Positions 1 to 7,538 of a stretch of 26,915 nucleotides of DNA are shown one piece after another. A program made the position numbers and the translations under genes. The stretch lies in NCBI GenBank assembly GCA_947624455.1, contig CANQKL010000004.1:1-26915 (forward strand), given 5' to 3'. The stretch is from an uncultured Clostridia bacterium (GTDB taxonomy: Bacteria; Bacillota; Clostridia; UMGS1883). The stretch's first letter is position 1. Each line of letters starts with the position of its first letter. The notes below the pieces were generated by a model, which made no database searches, was not told the origin of the DNA, and saw nothing but the letters and a program-made list of their open reading frames with translations.

Positions 1-1161
1 GTACTTGTCGGCCTCTATCTCCTTGATAACGGCGTCCTTGACCTCGTAAGCGCTCATTTCAGGCTTGAGATCAAAGGTGGGAACGTCGGGAGAGGGTATG
101 AGTATGCGTCCCTCGCCGGGGAATTCCCTCTCCTCGCCGCCGTTGAAGAAGAAGGTGACGTGAGCGTATTTCTGAGTTTCGGCTATGCGCAGCTGAGTAA
201 GTCCCAGCTTGCTCACATACTCGCCAAAGGTCATCGTCAGGGACTCGGGAGGATAAGCCACCGTCACATTGGGCATAGAAGCGTCATACTGAGCCATGCA
301 CACATAGTTCAGGGGGAAGAAGCCCTTTGGTCTCGAGAAGCCCTTAAAATCAGGGTCAACAAAGGAGCGGGTTATCTGCCTGGCCCGGTCAGGACGGAAA
401 TTGAAGCTGATAACGCTGTCGCCCTCGGAAATAACGCCGGAGGCGTCCACCACAGTGGGAAGCACAAATTCGTCGGTTACGCCCCTGTCATAGGAGTTTT
501 TAATAGCTTGAACGGGTTCTGTCTCCTGAACCCCTTCGCCCAGCACAAGGGCGCGATAGGCTTTTTCTACGCGATCCCATGCGTTGTCACGGTCCATGGC
601 GTAGTAGCGGCCGGAAATGGTGGCAACCTTGCCAAGGCCAATCTGATCCAGCTTTTCCACGAGCTGGGCCATATAGTCCGCGCCGGAGGTGGGAGGTGTG
701 TCGCGCCCGTCAAGGAAGGCATGGATAAAGACCTTTTTAACTCCAAGCTTTTGGGCCATTTTCACAAGGCCGTAAAGGTGTTCCTGATGGCTGTGAACGC
801 CGCCGTCGGACAGGAGTCCAAAGAGGTGGAGGGCCTTGCCGTTCTTGGCGGCGGCCTCCATGGCGGACTTCAGGGGGCCGTTGTTCATTATGGTTCCGTC
901 CTGAATATCCTTAGAGATCTTCACAAGCATCTGGTAAACTATCCGGCCCGCGCCGATATTGGTATGGCCCACCTCGCTGTTGCCCATCTGACCGTCGGGC
1001 AGTCCGACGTCAAGTCCGCTGGCGGAGATGACAGTGTTGGGGCAGGCGGCCATATATTTGTCAAGATTGGGCTTGTTGGCGGCCATGACGCAATTACCCT
1101 CGGAATTTGGGTTAATGCCGTAGCCGTCCATTATAAGTAATGCAATGGGTTTTTTTGACAT
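1..1161 (-). CDS. gpmI: 2,3-bisphosphoglycerate-independent phosphoglycerate mutase, 3' end cut by window edge
   Basis: Interconverts 3- and 2-phosphoglycerate in cytosolic glycolysis. The minus frame starts at ATG 1159-1161, 8 nt after an AGGAGG ribosome site, and stays open for 387 codons to base 1, so about three quarters of a normal protein of about 510 residues is present. Visible family signatures are MDGYG near the N-terminus (metal-binding Asp), GQMGNSEVGHTNIGAG (holding the phospho-transfer Ser), and FLDGRDTPP and NFRPDRARQ in the phosphotransferase domain. The C-terminal metal ligands of the phosphatase half lie outside the window. It follows tpiA in the same orientation after a 288-nt gap that holds a hairpin repeat. 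The long open frame on the opposite strand is its antisense shadow. Confidence 0.96.
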   Translation of the reverse strand, partial: MSKKPIALLIMDGYGINPNSEGNCVMAANKPNLDKYMAACPNTVISASGLDVGLPDGQMGNSEVGHTNIGAGRIVYQMLVKISKDIQDGTIMNNGPLKSAMEAAAKNGKALHLFGLLSDGGVHSHQEHLYGLVKMAQKLGVKKVFIHAFLDGRDTPPTSGADYMAQLVEKLDQIGLGKVATISGRYYAMDRDNAWDRVEKAYRALVLGEGVQETEPVQAIKNSYDRGVTDEFVLPTVVDASGVISEGDSVISFNFRPDRARQITRSFVDPDFKGFSRPKGFFPLNYVCMAQYDASMPNVTVAYPPESLTMTFGEYVSKLGLTQLRIAETQKYAHVTFFFNGGEEREFPGEGRILIPSPDVPTFDLKPEMSAYEVKDAVIKEIEADKY

Positions 1162-1234
1162 AATGTTTCCTCCTGATCATTAGGGACTTATAGCAATTAA
1201 GAATGAGGGGCCGTTTTTTTACGAATTTATTAAA

Positions 1235-1353
1235 ATAAAAATGATATTTCTACCCCGATTAAGGTATATAATCCCAGGTACACGCCCTGGGATTATATGT
1301 TTTTTATCGAAAGGGAGTTCCCTTTCGAGCTTTCCCCATAGCGCATGGGGTTT
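1235..1353 (-). repeat. Three-hairpin intergenic repeat, copy 1
   Basis: This is an interspersed element also found at 6101-6232 and, shortened, at 10386-10425. Read on the minus strand it has hairpin A (CCCCAT/ATGGGG, 1334-1350), hairpin B (arms 1307-1316 and 1319-1328, 10-bp perfect stem TCGAAAGGGA/TCCCTTTCGA) and hairpin C (arms 1268-1278 and 1286-1296, loop GCGTGTA on the minus strand). These are followed by ATACCTTAATCGGGGTAG and an AT-rich inverted repeat. It lies just downstream of tpiA on the same strand, so it would be transcribed in the tpiA 3' region. Function is unknown. Confidence 0.85.
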
Positions 1354-1366
1354 GTCAGTAATCTGA

Positions 1367-1393
1367 GGGAGCCATCAGGCTCCCCCGTTTTTT
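1367..1393 (+). terminator. Hairpin plus T-run, intrinsic-terminator-like
   Basis: GGGAGCC-ATCA-GGCTCCC (1367-1384) is followed by CCG and six Ts. The T-run is on the plus strand, although both neighbouring genes are on the minus strand, where the hairpin is preceded by A rather than followed by T. It could end antisense transcription or be part of the adjacent repeat. It is not a convincing terminator for tpiA. Confidence 0.45.
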
Positions 1394-1449
1394 CACAAAG
1401 AAAGATTTAAAGCACGAAATTTCGGAACTTCCCCGCGAGAGCAAGCGAT

Positions 1450-2202
1450 CTACTTCGCCGCTTCGACTATTTTAGCAAAGTCGGCGGACTTCAGGGAAGC
1501 GCCGCCAATAAGGCCGCCGTCGATGTTGGGCTTAGCCAGCAGCTCCGCCGCGTTTGCGGCGTTCATGCTGCCGCCGTACTGAATGGTTACGGTCTGGGCG
1601 GTTTTACCGTCATAAAGACCGGCCAGCACGGCGCGGATAGCTCCGCAAACCTCCTCGGCCTGATCGGCCGTGGCGGTCTTTCCGGTGCCGATGGCCCAGA
1701 TAGGCTCATACGCAATGACGACCTTTTCGGCCTCAGAAGCAGGTATGCCGGCAAAAGCTTTCTTTATCTGAATAGTTATGAGATCCATGGTAATGCCGGC
1801 CTCACGCTGCTCAAGGCTCTCGCCCACGCAGAGGATGGGTACAAGTCCTTTTTCAAGGGCCTTTTTCACCTTGAGGTTCACGGTTTCGTCAGTTTCGGCA
1901 AAGTACTGACGCCGCTCGCTGTGGCCGATGATAACATACTTAACGCCCAGATCCAAAAGCATATCGGCGCTGACTTCGCCGGTGTAAGCGCCCTTGTCCT
2001 CAAAGTGCAAATTCTCGGCGCCGATGGAAACATGGGTGTTCTCGGCTCCCTTTACGGCCTCGGCCAGATTGGTGAAGGGAGTGCAGCAAACCACCTCGCA
2101 CTGAGCGCCTGCGGTGGCGGCGGCCACCTCCTTAACATAGGCCTCAGTCTCGGAGGGGAGCTTATTCATCTTCCAGTTTCCGGCGATAATATATTTTCCC
2201 AT
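1450..2202 (-). CDS. tpiA: Triosephosphate isomerase
   Basis: Interconverts dihydroxyacetone phosphate and glyceraldehyde 3-phosphate in cytosolic glycolysis. The 250-aa length is normal for the family. All catalytic positions are visible: N9 and K11 in NWKMN, H94 in IIGHSERR, and E166 in AYEPIWAIGTGKTA. The phosphate-binding GGSMNAAN and the C-terminal GGLIGGASL are also present. The ATG at 2200-2202 follows an AAGGAG site. It lies 61 nt downstream of pgk on the same strand and has no separate promoter that I can see, so it is probably cotranscribed with pgk. Confidence 0.98.
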   Translation of the reverse strand: MGKYIIAGNWKMNKLPSETEAYVKEVAAATAGAQCEVVCCTPFTNLAEAVKGAENTHVSIGAENLHFEDKGAYTGEVSADMLLDLGVKYVIIGHSERRQYFAETDETVNLKVKKALEKGLVPILCVGESLEQREAGITMDLITIQIKKAFAGIPASEAEKVVIAYEPIWAIGTGKTATADQAEEVCGAIRAVLAGLYDGKTAQTVTIQYGGSMNAANAAELLAKPNIDGGLIGGASLKSADFAKIVEAAK

Positions 2203-2263
2203 AGTTGATTTCTCCTTGATAAAGTTTGTAAAAGCGGTTATATGGGCGGTCTGACCCGAAATT

Positions 2264-3457
2264 TTACTTGTCGTTGAGCGCGGCGATGCCGGGCAGATCC
2301 TTACCCTCGAGGTACTCGAGAGAAGCGCCGCCGCCAGTGGAAATGTGGGTCATCTTATCCCCGAGGCCCGCCTGATTTACAGCGGCCACGCTGTCGCCGC
2401 CGCCGATAACGGTAGTGGCTCCCTCAAGAGTTGCCAGCACCTGAGCAATGGCGTTTGTACCCTTGGCAAAGTTGGGCATTTCAAATACGCCCATGGGTCC
2501 GTTCCATACGACGGTCTTGGCGGTCTTGAGGATATCGGAGAAAAGCTCGACGGTCTTGGGGCCGATATCAAGGCCCTGCCATCCAGCCTCAATGCCGCCC
2601 TCGGGAACTATCTTAGTTTCGGTGTCGTTGTCAAAATCCTTGCCAATTACCGTATCGACAGGGAGTACCAGCTTGTCGCCAGCCTTGGCCATCATTTCCT
2701 TGGCGTATTCGATGAAATCAGGCTCAAGGAGGGAATCGCCTACCTCGTAGCCCTTAGCCTTCATAAAGGTGTAGGCCATGCCGCCGCCTATGAGGAGCTT
2801 GTCAACTTTGTCAAGCAGGTTCTCGATAACAGATATCTTGCTGGAGACCTTGCTGCCGCCCAATACGGCCACAAGGGGACGGACAGGAGCGTTGACGGCG
2901 TTGCCCAGGTACTGAATCTCCTTCTGGATCAGGTAACCGGCCACGCTGTCCTTTAAATACTCGGTCACGCCCACGTTAGAGCAGTGCGCACGGTGAGCGG
3001 TGCCGAAAGCGTCGTCTACAAACACCTCGGCGAGAGAAGCTAATTCTTTGCTGAAAGCCTCGCCGTTCTTTGTCTCTTCGGCGCGGTAACGGGTGTTCTC
3101 AAGGAGAACAACGTCGCCGTCCTTCATTTCGGCCACGGCCTTCTTAGCATTGTCGCCAACAACGTTGTCATCGGCGGCGAAAACTACATTTTTGCCAAGA
3201 AGCTCAGACAGGCGGACTGCCACAGGGGCCAGAGACAGTTCGGGCTTGGGTTCGCCCTTGGGCTTGCCAAGATGAGAGCAAAGGATGACCTTCGCCCCGT
3301 TGTTTATAAGATACTGAATGGTGGGCAGAGCAGCCACAATACGGGTGTCGTCGGTAATGGCCCCGTCCTTCAGCGGAACGTTGAAGTCGCAGCGAACAAG
3401 AACCTTTTTGCCCTGAACAGCCACGTCTTCAATGGTTTTTTTGTTTGTCATGCTCAT
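2264..3457 (-). CDS. pgk: Phosphoglycerate kinase
   Basis: Transfers phosphate from 1,3-bisphosphoglycerate to ADP in glycolysis. The 397-aa length matches bacterial PGK. Signatures in order are RCDFNVPL, SHLGKPKG, DAFGTAHRAH, GGSKVSSK, GGGMAYTF, NGPMGVFE, GGGDSVAAV and STGGGASLE, which cover both Rossmann lobes and the nucleotide loop. I chose ATG 3455-3457: the GTG three codons upstream is part of the GAGGTG ribosome site. A second ATG two codons inside (3451) is also possible. The gene sits behind the promoter at 3500-3527 and leads the pgk-tpiA unit. Neither a GAPDH nor an enolase gene is in the window. Confidence 0.98.
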   Translation of the reverse strand: MSMTNKKTIEDVAVQGKKVLVRCDFNVPLKDGAITDDTRIVAALPTIQYLINNGAKVILCSHLGKPKGEPKPELSLAPVAVRLSELLGKNVVFAADDNVVGDNAKKAVAEMKDGDVVLLENTRYRAEETKNGEAFSKELASLAEVFVDDAFGTAHRAHCSNVGVTEYLKDSVAGYLIQKEIQYLGNAVNAPVRPLVAVLGGSKVSSKISVIENLLDKVDKLLIGGGMAYTFMKAKGYEVGDSLLEPDFIEYAKEMMAKAGDKLVLPVDTVIGKDFDNDTETKIVPEGGIEAGWQGLDIGPKTVELFSDILKTAKTVVWNGPMGVFEMPNFAKGTNAIAQVLATLEGATTVIGGGDSVAAVNQAGLGDKMTHISTGGGASLEYLEGKDLPGIAALNDK

Positions 3458-3499
3458 TTGAATCACCTCATAAATAAATTTTGAGTTTCCTCTTATCCT

Positions 3500-3527
3500 A
3501 TTATATCATCTTTTTATAAAAATGCAA
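3500..3527 (-). promoter_or_regulatory. Sigma-A-type promoter for pgk-tpiA
   Basis: On the minus strand TTGCAT (3522-3527) and TATAAT (3500-3505) are separated by 16 nt. The -10 box ends 42 nt upstream of the pgk ATG. The -35 matches 4 of 6 consensus positions and the -10 is perfect. Confidence 0.7.
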
Positions 3528-3573
3528 GAAAAACTTGTAAGTTATGGAAAATAATTTTGCCGCCGCCCTGGCT

Positions 3574-4923
3574 TTACCGTTCCTCCAGCGGCACGTACTT
3601 CGATTTGCGGGACACGGCCTTGTAGGCTGGGCGGATAATGCGGTCGGAAACGGTTATCTCCTCTATCCGGTGCGCGCACCAGCCCACGATACGGCTCATG
3701 GCGAAAATGGGGGTGTACACCTCCGGAGGGATATTCAGCATCTTGTAAACAAAGCCGCTGTAAAAGTCCACATTCGGGGCCATTACCTTGTCGCTGTTCT
3801 TGATCTGCGCAAAGAGCTTGGGAGTGTTCTTGGCGATAACGTCATACAGGTGGAATTCGTCCTCCATCCCCTTTTGCTTGGCCAGCGCCAGAGCGCTTTC
3901 ACGCAAAAGCACCGCTCTGGGATCGCTCTTAGTGTAAACCGCGTGCCCGATGCCGTAGATCAGTCCGCTGCGGTCATAAGCCTCCTTGTTAAGGATCTTT
4001 ACGATGTGATCCTTAATTTGCTTTTCATCGGTGATATCGGTGATGTTGGCCTTGAAGTCCTCGATCATGCCCATGACCTTGGCGTTGGCGCCGCCGTGCT
4101 TTGGGCCCTTGAGGCTGCCTATGGCCGCGGCGATGGCGCTGTAAGTGTCTGTGCCGGAGGAGGACACCACATGGGTGGTAAAAGCGCTGTTGTTACCGCC
4201 GCCGTGTTCGGCGTGGAGTATGAGGGCAAGATCCAGCAGCTCCGCCTCCAAAGGCGTGAATTTGTTGTCGGGCCGCATCAGGTGCAGGAAATTCTGGGCC
4301 GTGGAATACTCCGGCACACAGGTGTGGAGTATGAGACTCTTGCCGTCGTGATAGTGGGACTTGGCCTGATAGGCGTGGGCGATTATCTCCGGGAACCTGG
4401 CTATCAGTTCAAAGGACTGGCGCAGCACATTTTCAAGAGAGTTGTTGTCAGGATCCTCATCGTAGGAATACAGGGCCAGCACGCTGCGGGCCAGCTTATT
4501 CATAATGTCCCGACTGGGAGCCTTGAGTATCATATCTTCAGTAAAATTTGGGGGCAGCTCCCGAATGGAGCCGAGGTAAGCCTGAAACTTAGTCAAAACC
4601 TCCTTGGTGGGCAGACTGCCAAAGAGCAGGAGGTAGGCCACCTCCTCAAAGCCAAAGCGCTTCTCCTTACGGCATGCCCGGACTATGTCCTCCACGTCAA
4701 TGCCGCGATAGCGCAAAGAGCCGTAGATTGGCAGCTTTTCGCCCTCGTCCAGCACATAGCCGTGAACCTCTCCCACCTTGGTCAGGCCCACCAGTACGCC
4801 GCTGCCGTCGGCGTTGCGCAGGCCCCGCTTTACGTTATATGTGCCATACAGGTCAGGCTCCATCGTGTAGACCGATCTGGACAGCTCCACCAGCTCATGG
4901 AAAAACTCTCTGTTTTGTTCCAT
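3574..4923 (-). CDS. gltA: Citrate synthase
   Basis: Condenses acetyl-CoA and oxaloacetate to citrate, probably feeding glutamate synthesis in an anaerobe with a partial TCA route. The catalytic triad is visible: His in LHAEHGGGNNS, His in GPKHGGAN and Asp in NVDFYSG (H268, H304 and D414 if counted from the longer start). The protein is 449 aa from ATG 4921-4923, which has a good GGAAG site 7 nt upstream. The same frame can start at ATG 5005-5007 (477 aa), adding a Lys/Ala-rich 28-residue tail with a poor ribosome site, so I prefer the shorter form. Substrate choice between citrate and 2-methylcitrate cannot be decided from motifs. It is a single-gene unit with its own promoter. Confidence 0.93.
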   Translation of the reverse strand: MEQNREFFHELVELSRSVYTMEPDLYGTYNVKRGLRNADGSGVLVGLTKVGEVHGYVLDEGEKLPIYGSLRYRGIDVEDIVRACRKEKRFGFEEVAYLLLFGSLPTKEVLTKFQAYLGSIRELPPNFTEDMILKAPSRDIMNKLARSVLALYSYDEDPDNNSLENVLRQSFELIARFPEIIAHAYQAKSHYHDGKSLILHTCVPEYSTAQNFLHLMRPDNKFTPLEAELLDLALILHAEHGGGNNSAFTTHVVSSSGTDTYSAIAAAIGSLKGPKHGGANAKVMGMIEDFKANITDITDEKQIKDHIVKILNKEAYDRSGLIYGIGHAVYTKSDPRAVLLRESALALAKQKGMEDEFHLYDVIAKNTPKLFAQIKNSDKVMAPNVDFYSGFVYKMLNIPPEVYTPIFAMSRIVGWCAHRIEEITVSDRIIRPAYKAVSRKSKYVPLEER

Positions 4924-5064
4924 AATATCACTTCCAATATTTTTTAAATTCGTCAATATTTCCTCTCGGCCGCCAACTGAGGCCGCTTTTTTAGCCCTTT
5001 TCGCCATTGCTTTGGCCTACGCTTTTTTATTACGGCGTTCGCCTCCGTACAATAATATTGGTTA

Positions 5065-5093
5065 ATTATAACACAAACCCGAGGCTTTTTCAA
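5065..5093 (-). promoter_or_regulatory. Sigma-A-type promoter for citrate synthase
   Basis: On the minus strand TTGAAA (5088-5093) and TATAAT (5065-5070) are separated by 17 nt, with TGTG just before the -10. The implied transcript would start near 5058, leaving a leader of about 50 nt to the upstream start codon or about 135 nt to the preferred one. Confidence 0.65.
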
Positions 5094-5152
5094 GTCAAAA
5101 ATGTTCTAAAAGTTTTACATAAACATATTAATATTTAAAAGGGGATTTTTTC

Positions 5153-5278
5153 GTGAAACAAAATTTAAAATTCGCGGCGTTTTTCGTTATATTCACCGGT
5201 GGTATACCGGTAATAGCGGTGTACTTCGGACAAATTTTCGGTCAGGTAATGGAGATCTTGAGCCAACTGACCCTTTAA
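5153..5278 (+). CDS. Possible 41-aa single-pass membrane protein
   Basis: A GTG start (5153-5155) lies 8 nt after an AAGGGG ribosome site and opens a 41-codon frame ending in TAA. The peptide has a basic N-terminus (KQNLK), a hydrophobic stretch of roughly 22 residues (about 7-28, interrupted by GGIP), and a short amphipathic tail ending EILSQLTL, which suggests a small inner-membrane peptide. It lies 61 nt upstream of the SpoIIQ-like gene on the same strand and could share its transcript. I recognise no family, and the frame is short enough to be chance, but start signal, composition and context agree. Confidence 0.5.
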   Translation: MKQNLKFAAFFVIFTGGIPVIAVYFGQIFGQVMEILSQLTL

Positions 5279-5339
5279 GCAGAAACTTTTTGTATAAAAT
5301 TCACAAAATGCGCTAAAGATTATTATGAGGTGAAGCAGG

Positions 5340-6023
5340 ATGAACAAAAGGTTAGTCAGGTTTTTGAACAGGACATTGATCATAATCGGCATTTTCGCGA
5401 TATTCGGGGTGAGCTTTTCCATGGGCCGGAGAGCGGCGTTAAGGGACAGCGAACAGCGGCTGTCCTCGGCGGTGGACGAGGCGCGCAGAGCGGCGGCGGT
5501 GCTGCCGCTGTTGACCGCAGCCGAGCCGGAGGAGCTTCCGGCCTCCGCCGAAAAAGAGGACGAGCCAATAGTCCGTACCGCCGCTCCAGATGAAGAAGTG
5601 GAGCCAGAGGTCGAGGAGCCGCCCTGCCCCATTCCCTCTCCAGTGGACGGCGAGATTAGCAATCCCTATTCGCTCCAATCCGTATACTCTGAAACTACCC
5701 GTGACTGGAGAGCGCACATCGGAGCCGACATAGACGCTCCCCTGGCGGCGGCCGTAAAGGCGCCCGCGGAAGGTACCGTAACCGCGGCTTATGAGGACAA
5801 CCTTTGGGGCAAGGTCATCGAGATAACGCACAAGGGCGGTCTGCGCACCGTGTACAAGGGAGTATCGACCCTTGACATGGTCAAGGTTGGCGAAAAAGTC
5901 GCTGAGGGAGATATCATCAGCGGCGTCGGGACCAGTCCCATTGAAAGCAAGGCCATGTCCCACCTCCATTTTGAAACCTGGCAGGACGGAGTGTGCGTAA
6001 ATCCCGACTGCTACGTATTTTAA
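5340..6023 (+). CDS. SpoIIQ-like M23/LytM-domain membrane protein
   Basis: A 227-aa protein with an N-terminal transmembrane segment (about 12-27) after MNKRLVRFLNR, an Ala/Glu/Pro-rich linker (about 33-97), and a LytM/M23 metallopeptidase domain (about 98-227). The zinc-site residues H126 and D130 (HIGAD) and H208 and H210 (HLHFE) are all present, so it could cleave peptidoglycan. The text around WRAHIGADI and the VYKGV segment resemble SpoIIQ, the forespore protein that pairs with SpoIIIAH across the engulfment space. Clostridial SpoIIQ usually keeps the zinc site, unlike that of Bacillus subtilis. A ribosome site (GAGGTGAAGCAGG) precedes ATG 5340. An alternative is a vegetative cell-wall endopeptidase. 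I see no spoIID beside it. Confidence 0.82.
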   Translation: MNKRLVRFLNRTLIIIGIFAIFGVSFSMGRRAALRDSEQRLSSAVDEARRAAAVLPLLTAAEPEELPASAEKEDEPIVRTAAPDEEVEPEVEEPPCPIPSPVDGEISNPYSLQSVYSETTRDWRAHIGADIDAPLAAAVKAPAEGTVTAAYEDNLWGKVIEITHKGGLRTVYKGVSTLDMVKVGEKVAEGDIISGVGTSPIESKAMSHLHFETWQDGVCVNPDCYVF

Positions 6024-6065
6024 CTAAGCCCAGTTGCCTTGATCGCCGAAGCCGCTAAAGTAAAT

Positions 6066-6086
6066 GCTTTCCTTTGGGGAGGCATT
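6066..6086 (+). repeat. 21-bp direct repeat, first copy
   Basis: Bases 6066-6086, reading GCTTTCC...GAGGCATT, are identical to 6436-6456. The two copies are 370 bp apart and flank repeat copy 2 and the four-stem element. The sequences beyond both ends differ. Confidence 0.85.
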
Positions 6087-6100
6087 AGACTGATGAAAAA

Positions 6101-6232
6101 CCCTATGCACAATGGGGAAAGCTCGAAAGGGAACTCCCTTTCGATAAAAAACATAAAATCTCGGGGCGTGTACCCGAGATTTTATACCTTAATCGGGGTA
6201 GGAATATCATTTTTAAATAAAAATGATATTCC
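6101..6232 (+). repeat. Three-hairpin intergenic repeat, copy 2
   Basis: This is the plus-strand copy of the 1235-1353 element. Hairpin A is CCCTAT/ATGGGG (6101-6117), hairpin B has arms 6123-6132 and 6135-6144, and hairpin C has arms 6155-6165 and 6173-6183 with loop GCGTGTA. It ends in a perfect 15-bp inverted repeat, GGAATATCATTTTTA (6201-6215) against 6218-6232, separated by AA. Stem bases differ from copy 1 but pairing is kept. It lies downstream of the SpoIIQ-like gene on the same strand. Confidence 0.85.
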
Positions 6233-6286
6233 GTAAGCGCAAGCGCCCGCCAGCGTGACGCTGGACCCAAAACTTTAAAGAGATTC

Positions 6287-6423
6287 GCGGGAAAACAACA
6301 GGCCCCGCAAGCAACGGAGTTGCTTGTGGGAAAGGAGGAGCAAGGGTACGCGCTCCCAAATTTTTTTCTTACGAAAAATTTGGAGCAAAGTCACCCTTTG
6401 CGACGACGCCGGGTTGTTCCCGC
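6287..6423. other. Four-stem structured element (possible ncRNA or MITE)
   Basis: An outer stem, GCGGGAAAACAAC (6287-6299) with GTTGTTCCCGC (6413-6423) and a two-A bulge, encloses three successive hairpins. They are 6304-6330 (12-bp stem with one G.T pair and a GGA loop), about 6352-6386 (GCTCC...AAATTTTT arms) and 6385-6401 (GCAAAG/CTTTGC); the last two share a base or two at their junction. The layout is cloverleaf-like but has no tRNA consensus or CCA. It could be a folded RNA or a small non-autonomous mobile element. Confidence 0.55.
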
Positions 6424-6435
6424 AAGAGCGCTGAC

Positions 6436-6456
6436 GCTTTCCTTTGGGGAGGCATT
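6436..6456 (+). repeat. 21-bp direct repeat, second copy
   Basis: Identical over 21 bp to 6066-6086. It lies just beyond the right arm of the four-stem element. Confidence 0.85.
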
Positions 6457-6568
6457 TTCCCTTTAAGCCCCGACATCCGCCGCGTCCCGCTCTGCCGTTT
6501 CCAGGCTGAGCTGGGAGGCTCCGGCTCAAAGGAATTCTTTATCCAGAAGGGGATTTACGTTATTTTTC

Positions 6569-6597
6569 TTGACATTCCCGACGGATTAATATATAAT
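6569..6597 (+). promoter_or_regulatory. Consensus sigma-A promoter for trxB operon
   Basis: Perfect TTGACA (6569-6574), a 17-nt spacer and perfect TATAAT (6592-6597), ending 31 nt before the trxB ATG. Transcription should start near 6604, leaving a short leader that carries the GGGAG ribosome site. It probably drives trxB, the amidohydrolase gene and gltX. Confidence 0.88.
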
Positions 6598-6628
6598 AAT
6601 AAAAAAACCTGCGTTGGGAGAAATCGCC

Positions 6629-7504
6629 ATGTATGACGTAATTATTATCGGCGGAGGGCCAGCGGGACTCACCGCCGGACTTTACTGCGGACGGGCGGGG
6701 CTGTCGGCATTGGTGCTGGAGGGCGGAGCCTTCGGTGGCCAGATGACCCTGAGCAACGAAATAGAAAATTATCCCGCTTTTCCCGAAGGCGCCCGGGGAG
6801 AGGAACTGAGCGCCCTTATGCGCAGCCAAGCTGAAAAATACGGGGCGGAGCTTAGGCGCGAAAAGGTTCGTTCGGCTAATCTGGCGGCCAAGACTGTCGC
6901 CACTCGCAAGGGCGAATACTCAGCGAAAAATATTATCCTGGCTATGGGGGCTTCTCCCCGCCATTTGGGAGTCCCCGGCGAAAATGAATACCGCGGCGCG
7001 GGGGTCAGCTACTGCGCCGTCTGCGACGGAGGCTTTTTTAAGAATAAAACCGTGGCCGTAATCGGCGGCGGCGATACCGCTGTCCATGACTGCCAGTATT
7101 TGAGCCGGATATGCGAAAAGGTATATCTTATCCACCGCCGGGACAAGCTCCGGGGCGGAGAAGGGGCGATGCGGCGCGTCGCCCTCCAAAACGTGGAGCC
7201 TCTATGGAACTCCAGCGTCACCGAGTTTTTAGGCAAAGACGGAGTCCTGGACGGTCTTTTGCTCAACGATGGGAGAATAATTTCCCTTTCGTCGGCCTTT
7301 GTAGCTGTGGGGACGGTTCCCAACACGGCCATAGCAGAGGGACAGTTAGAGCTTCAAAACGGCTACATTCCCACAAATGCGGCTATGGAGACCGCGATTC
7401 CCGGCGTGTACGCGGTCGGGGATCTGAGAGTCAAGGAGCTGCGCCAAATAATCACAGCCGCCGCCGACGGGGCCACAGCCGCTTCGGCAATATCGGCAAT
7501 GTGA
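6629..7504 (+). CDS. trxB: Thioredoxin reductase (NADPH)
   Basis: A 291-aa cytosolic flavoprotein of the low-molecular-weight thioredoxin reductase class, which uses NADPH to reduce thioredoxin. It shows the FAD site GGGPAGL (8-14), the redox pair C129-A-V-C132, the NADPH Rossmann motif GGGDTAVHD, HRRDKLRG (contacts the NADPH 2'-phosphate) and the C-terminal FAD motif GVYAVGD. ATG 6629 has a GGGAG site; an in-frame TTG five codons upstream is not needed. No thioredoxin gene is adjacent. It is the first gene of a three-gene plus-strand operon. Confidence 0.96.
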   Translation: MYDVIIIGGGPAGLTAGLYCGRAGLSALVLEGGAFGGQMTLSNEIENYPAFPEGARGEELSALMRSQAEKYGAELRREKVRSANLAAKTVATRKGEYSAKNIILAMGASPRHLGVPGENEYRGAGVSYCAVCDGGFFKNKTVAVIGGGDTAVHDCQYLSRICEKVYLIHRRDKLRGGEGAMRRVALQNVEPLWNSSVTEFLGKDGVLDGLLLNDGRIISLSSAFVAVGTVPNTAIAEGQLELQNGYIPTNAAMETAIPGVYAVGDLRVKELRQIITAAADGATAASAISAM

Positions 7505-7538
7505 CCGTATTTCGCGGCGATTACAGGAGCGTGGAAGC

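Larger units (their letters stand above)
6024..6628. other. 605-nt intergenic region rich in repeats and hairpins
   Basis: I see no credible gene here. It holds repeat copy 2 (6101-6232), two identical 21-bp direct repeats (6066-6086 and 6436-6456), a small CCAGCGT/ACGCTGG palindrome near 6250-6264, a four-stem element (6287-6423) and the trxB promoter (6569-6597). Open frames in the region are short, lack ribosome sites and are broken by the palindromes. Confidence 0.8.

Noticed and set aside
160..1140. Long plus-strand open frame of 326 codons
   Set aside because: Antisense to gpmI, whose motifs are unmistakable on the minus strand; the plus translation is compositionally odd and has no family signature.
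3544..4947. Plus-strand open frame of 467 codons
   Set aside because: Exact antisense shadow of citrate synthase, as expected in GC-rich coding DNA; no ribosome site.
5285..5330. GTATA box upstream of the SpoIIQ-like gene as a sigma-F type promoter
   Set aside because: The -35-like GTATA is present, but the matching GG-rich -10 element is not convincing.
6039..6236. 65-codon plus-strand frame
   Set aside because: Runs through repeat copy 2 and its palindromes, with no ribosome site; not a gene.
6287..6423. tRNA or known riboswitch
   Set aside because: Cloverleaf-like, but no tRNA invariant positions, anticodon arm or CCA end, and no riboswitch core that I recognise.
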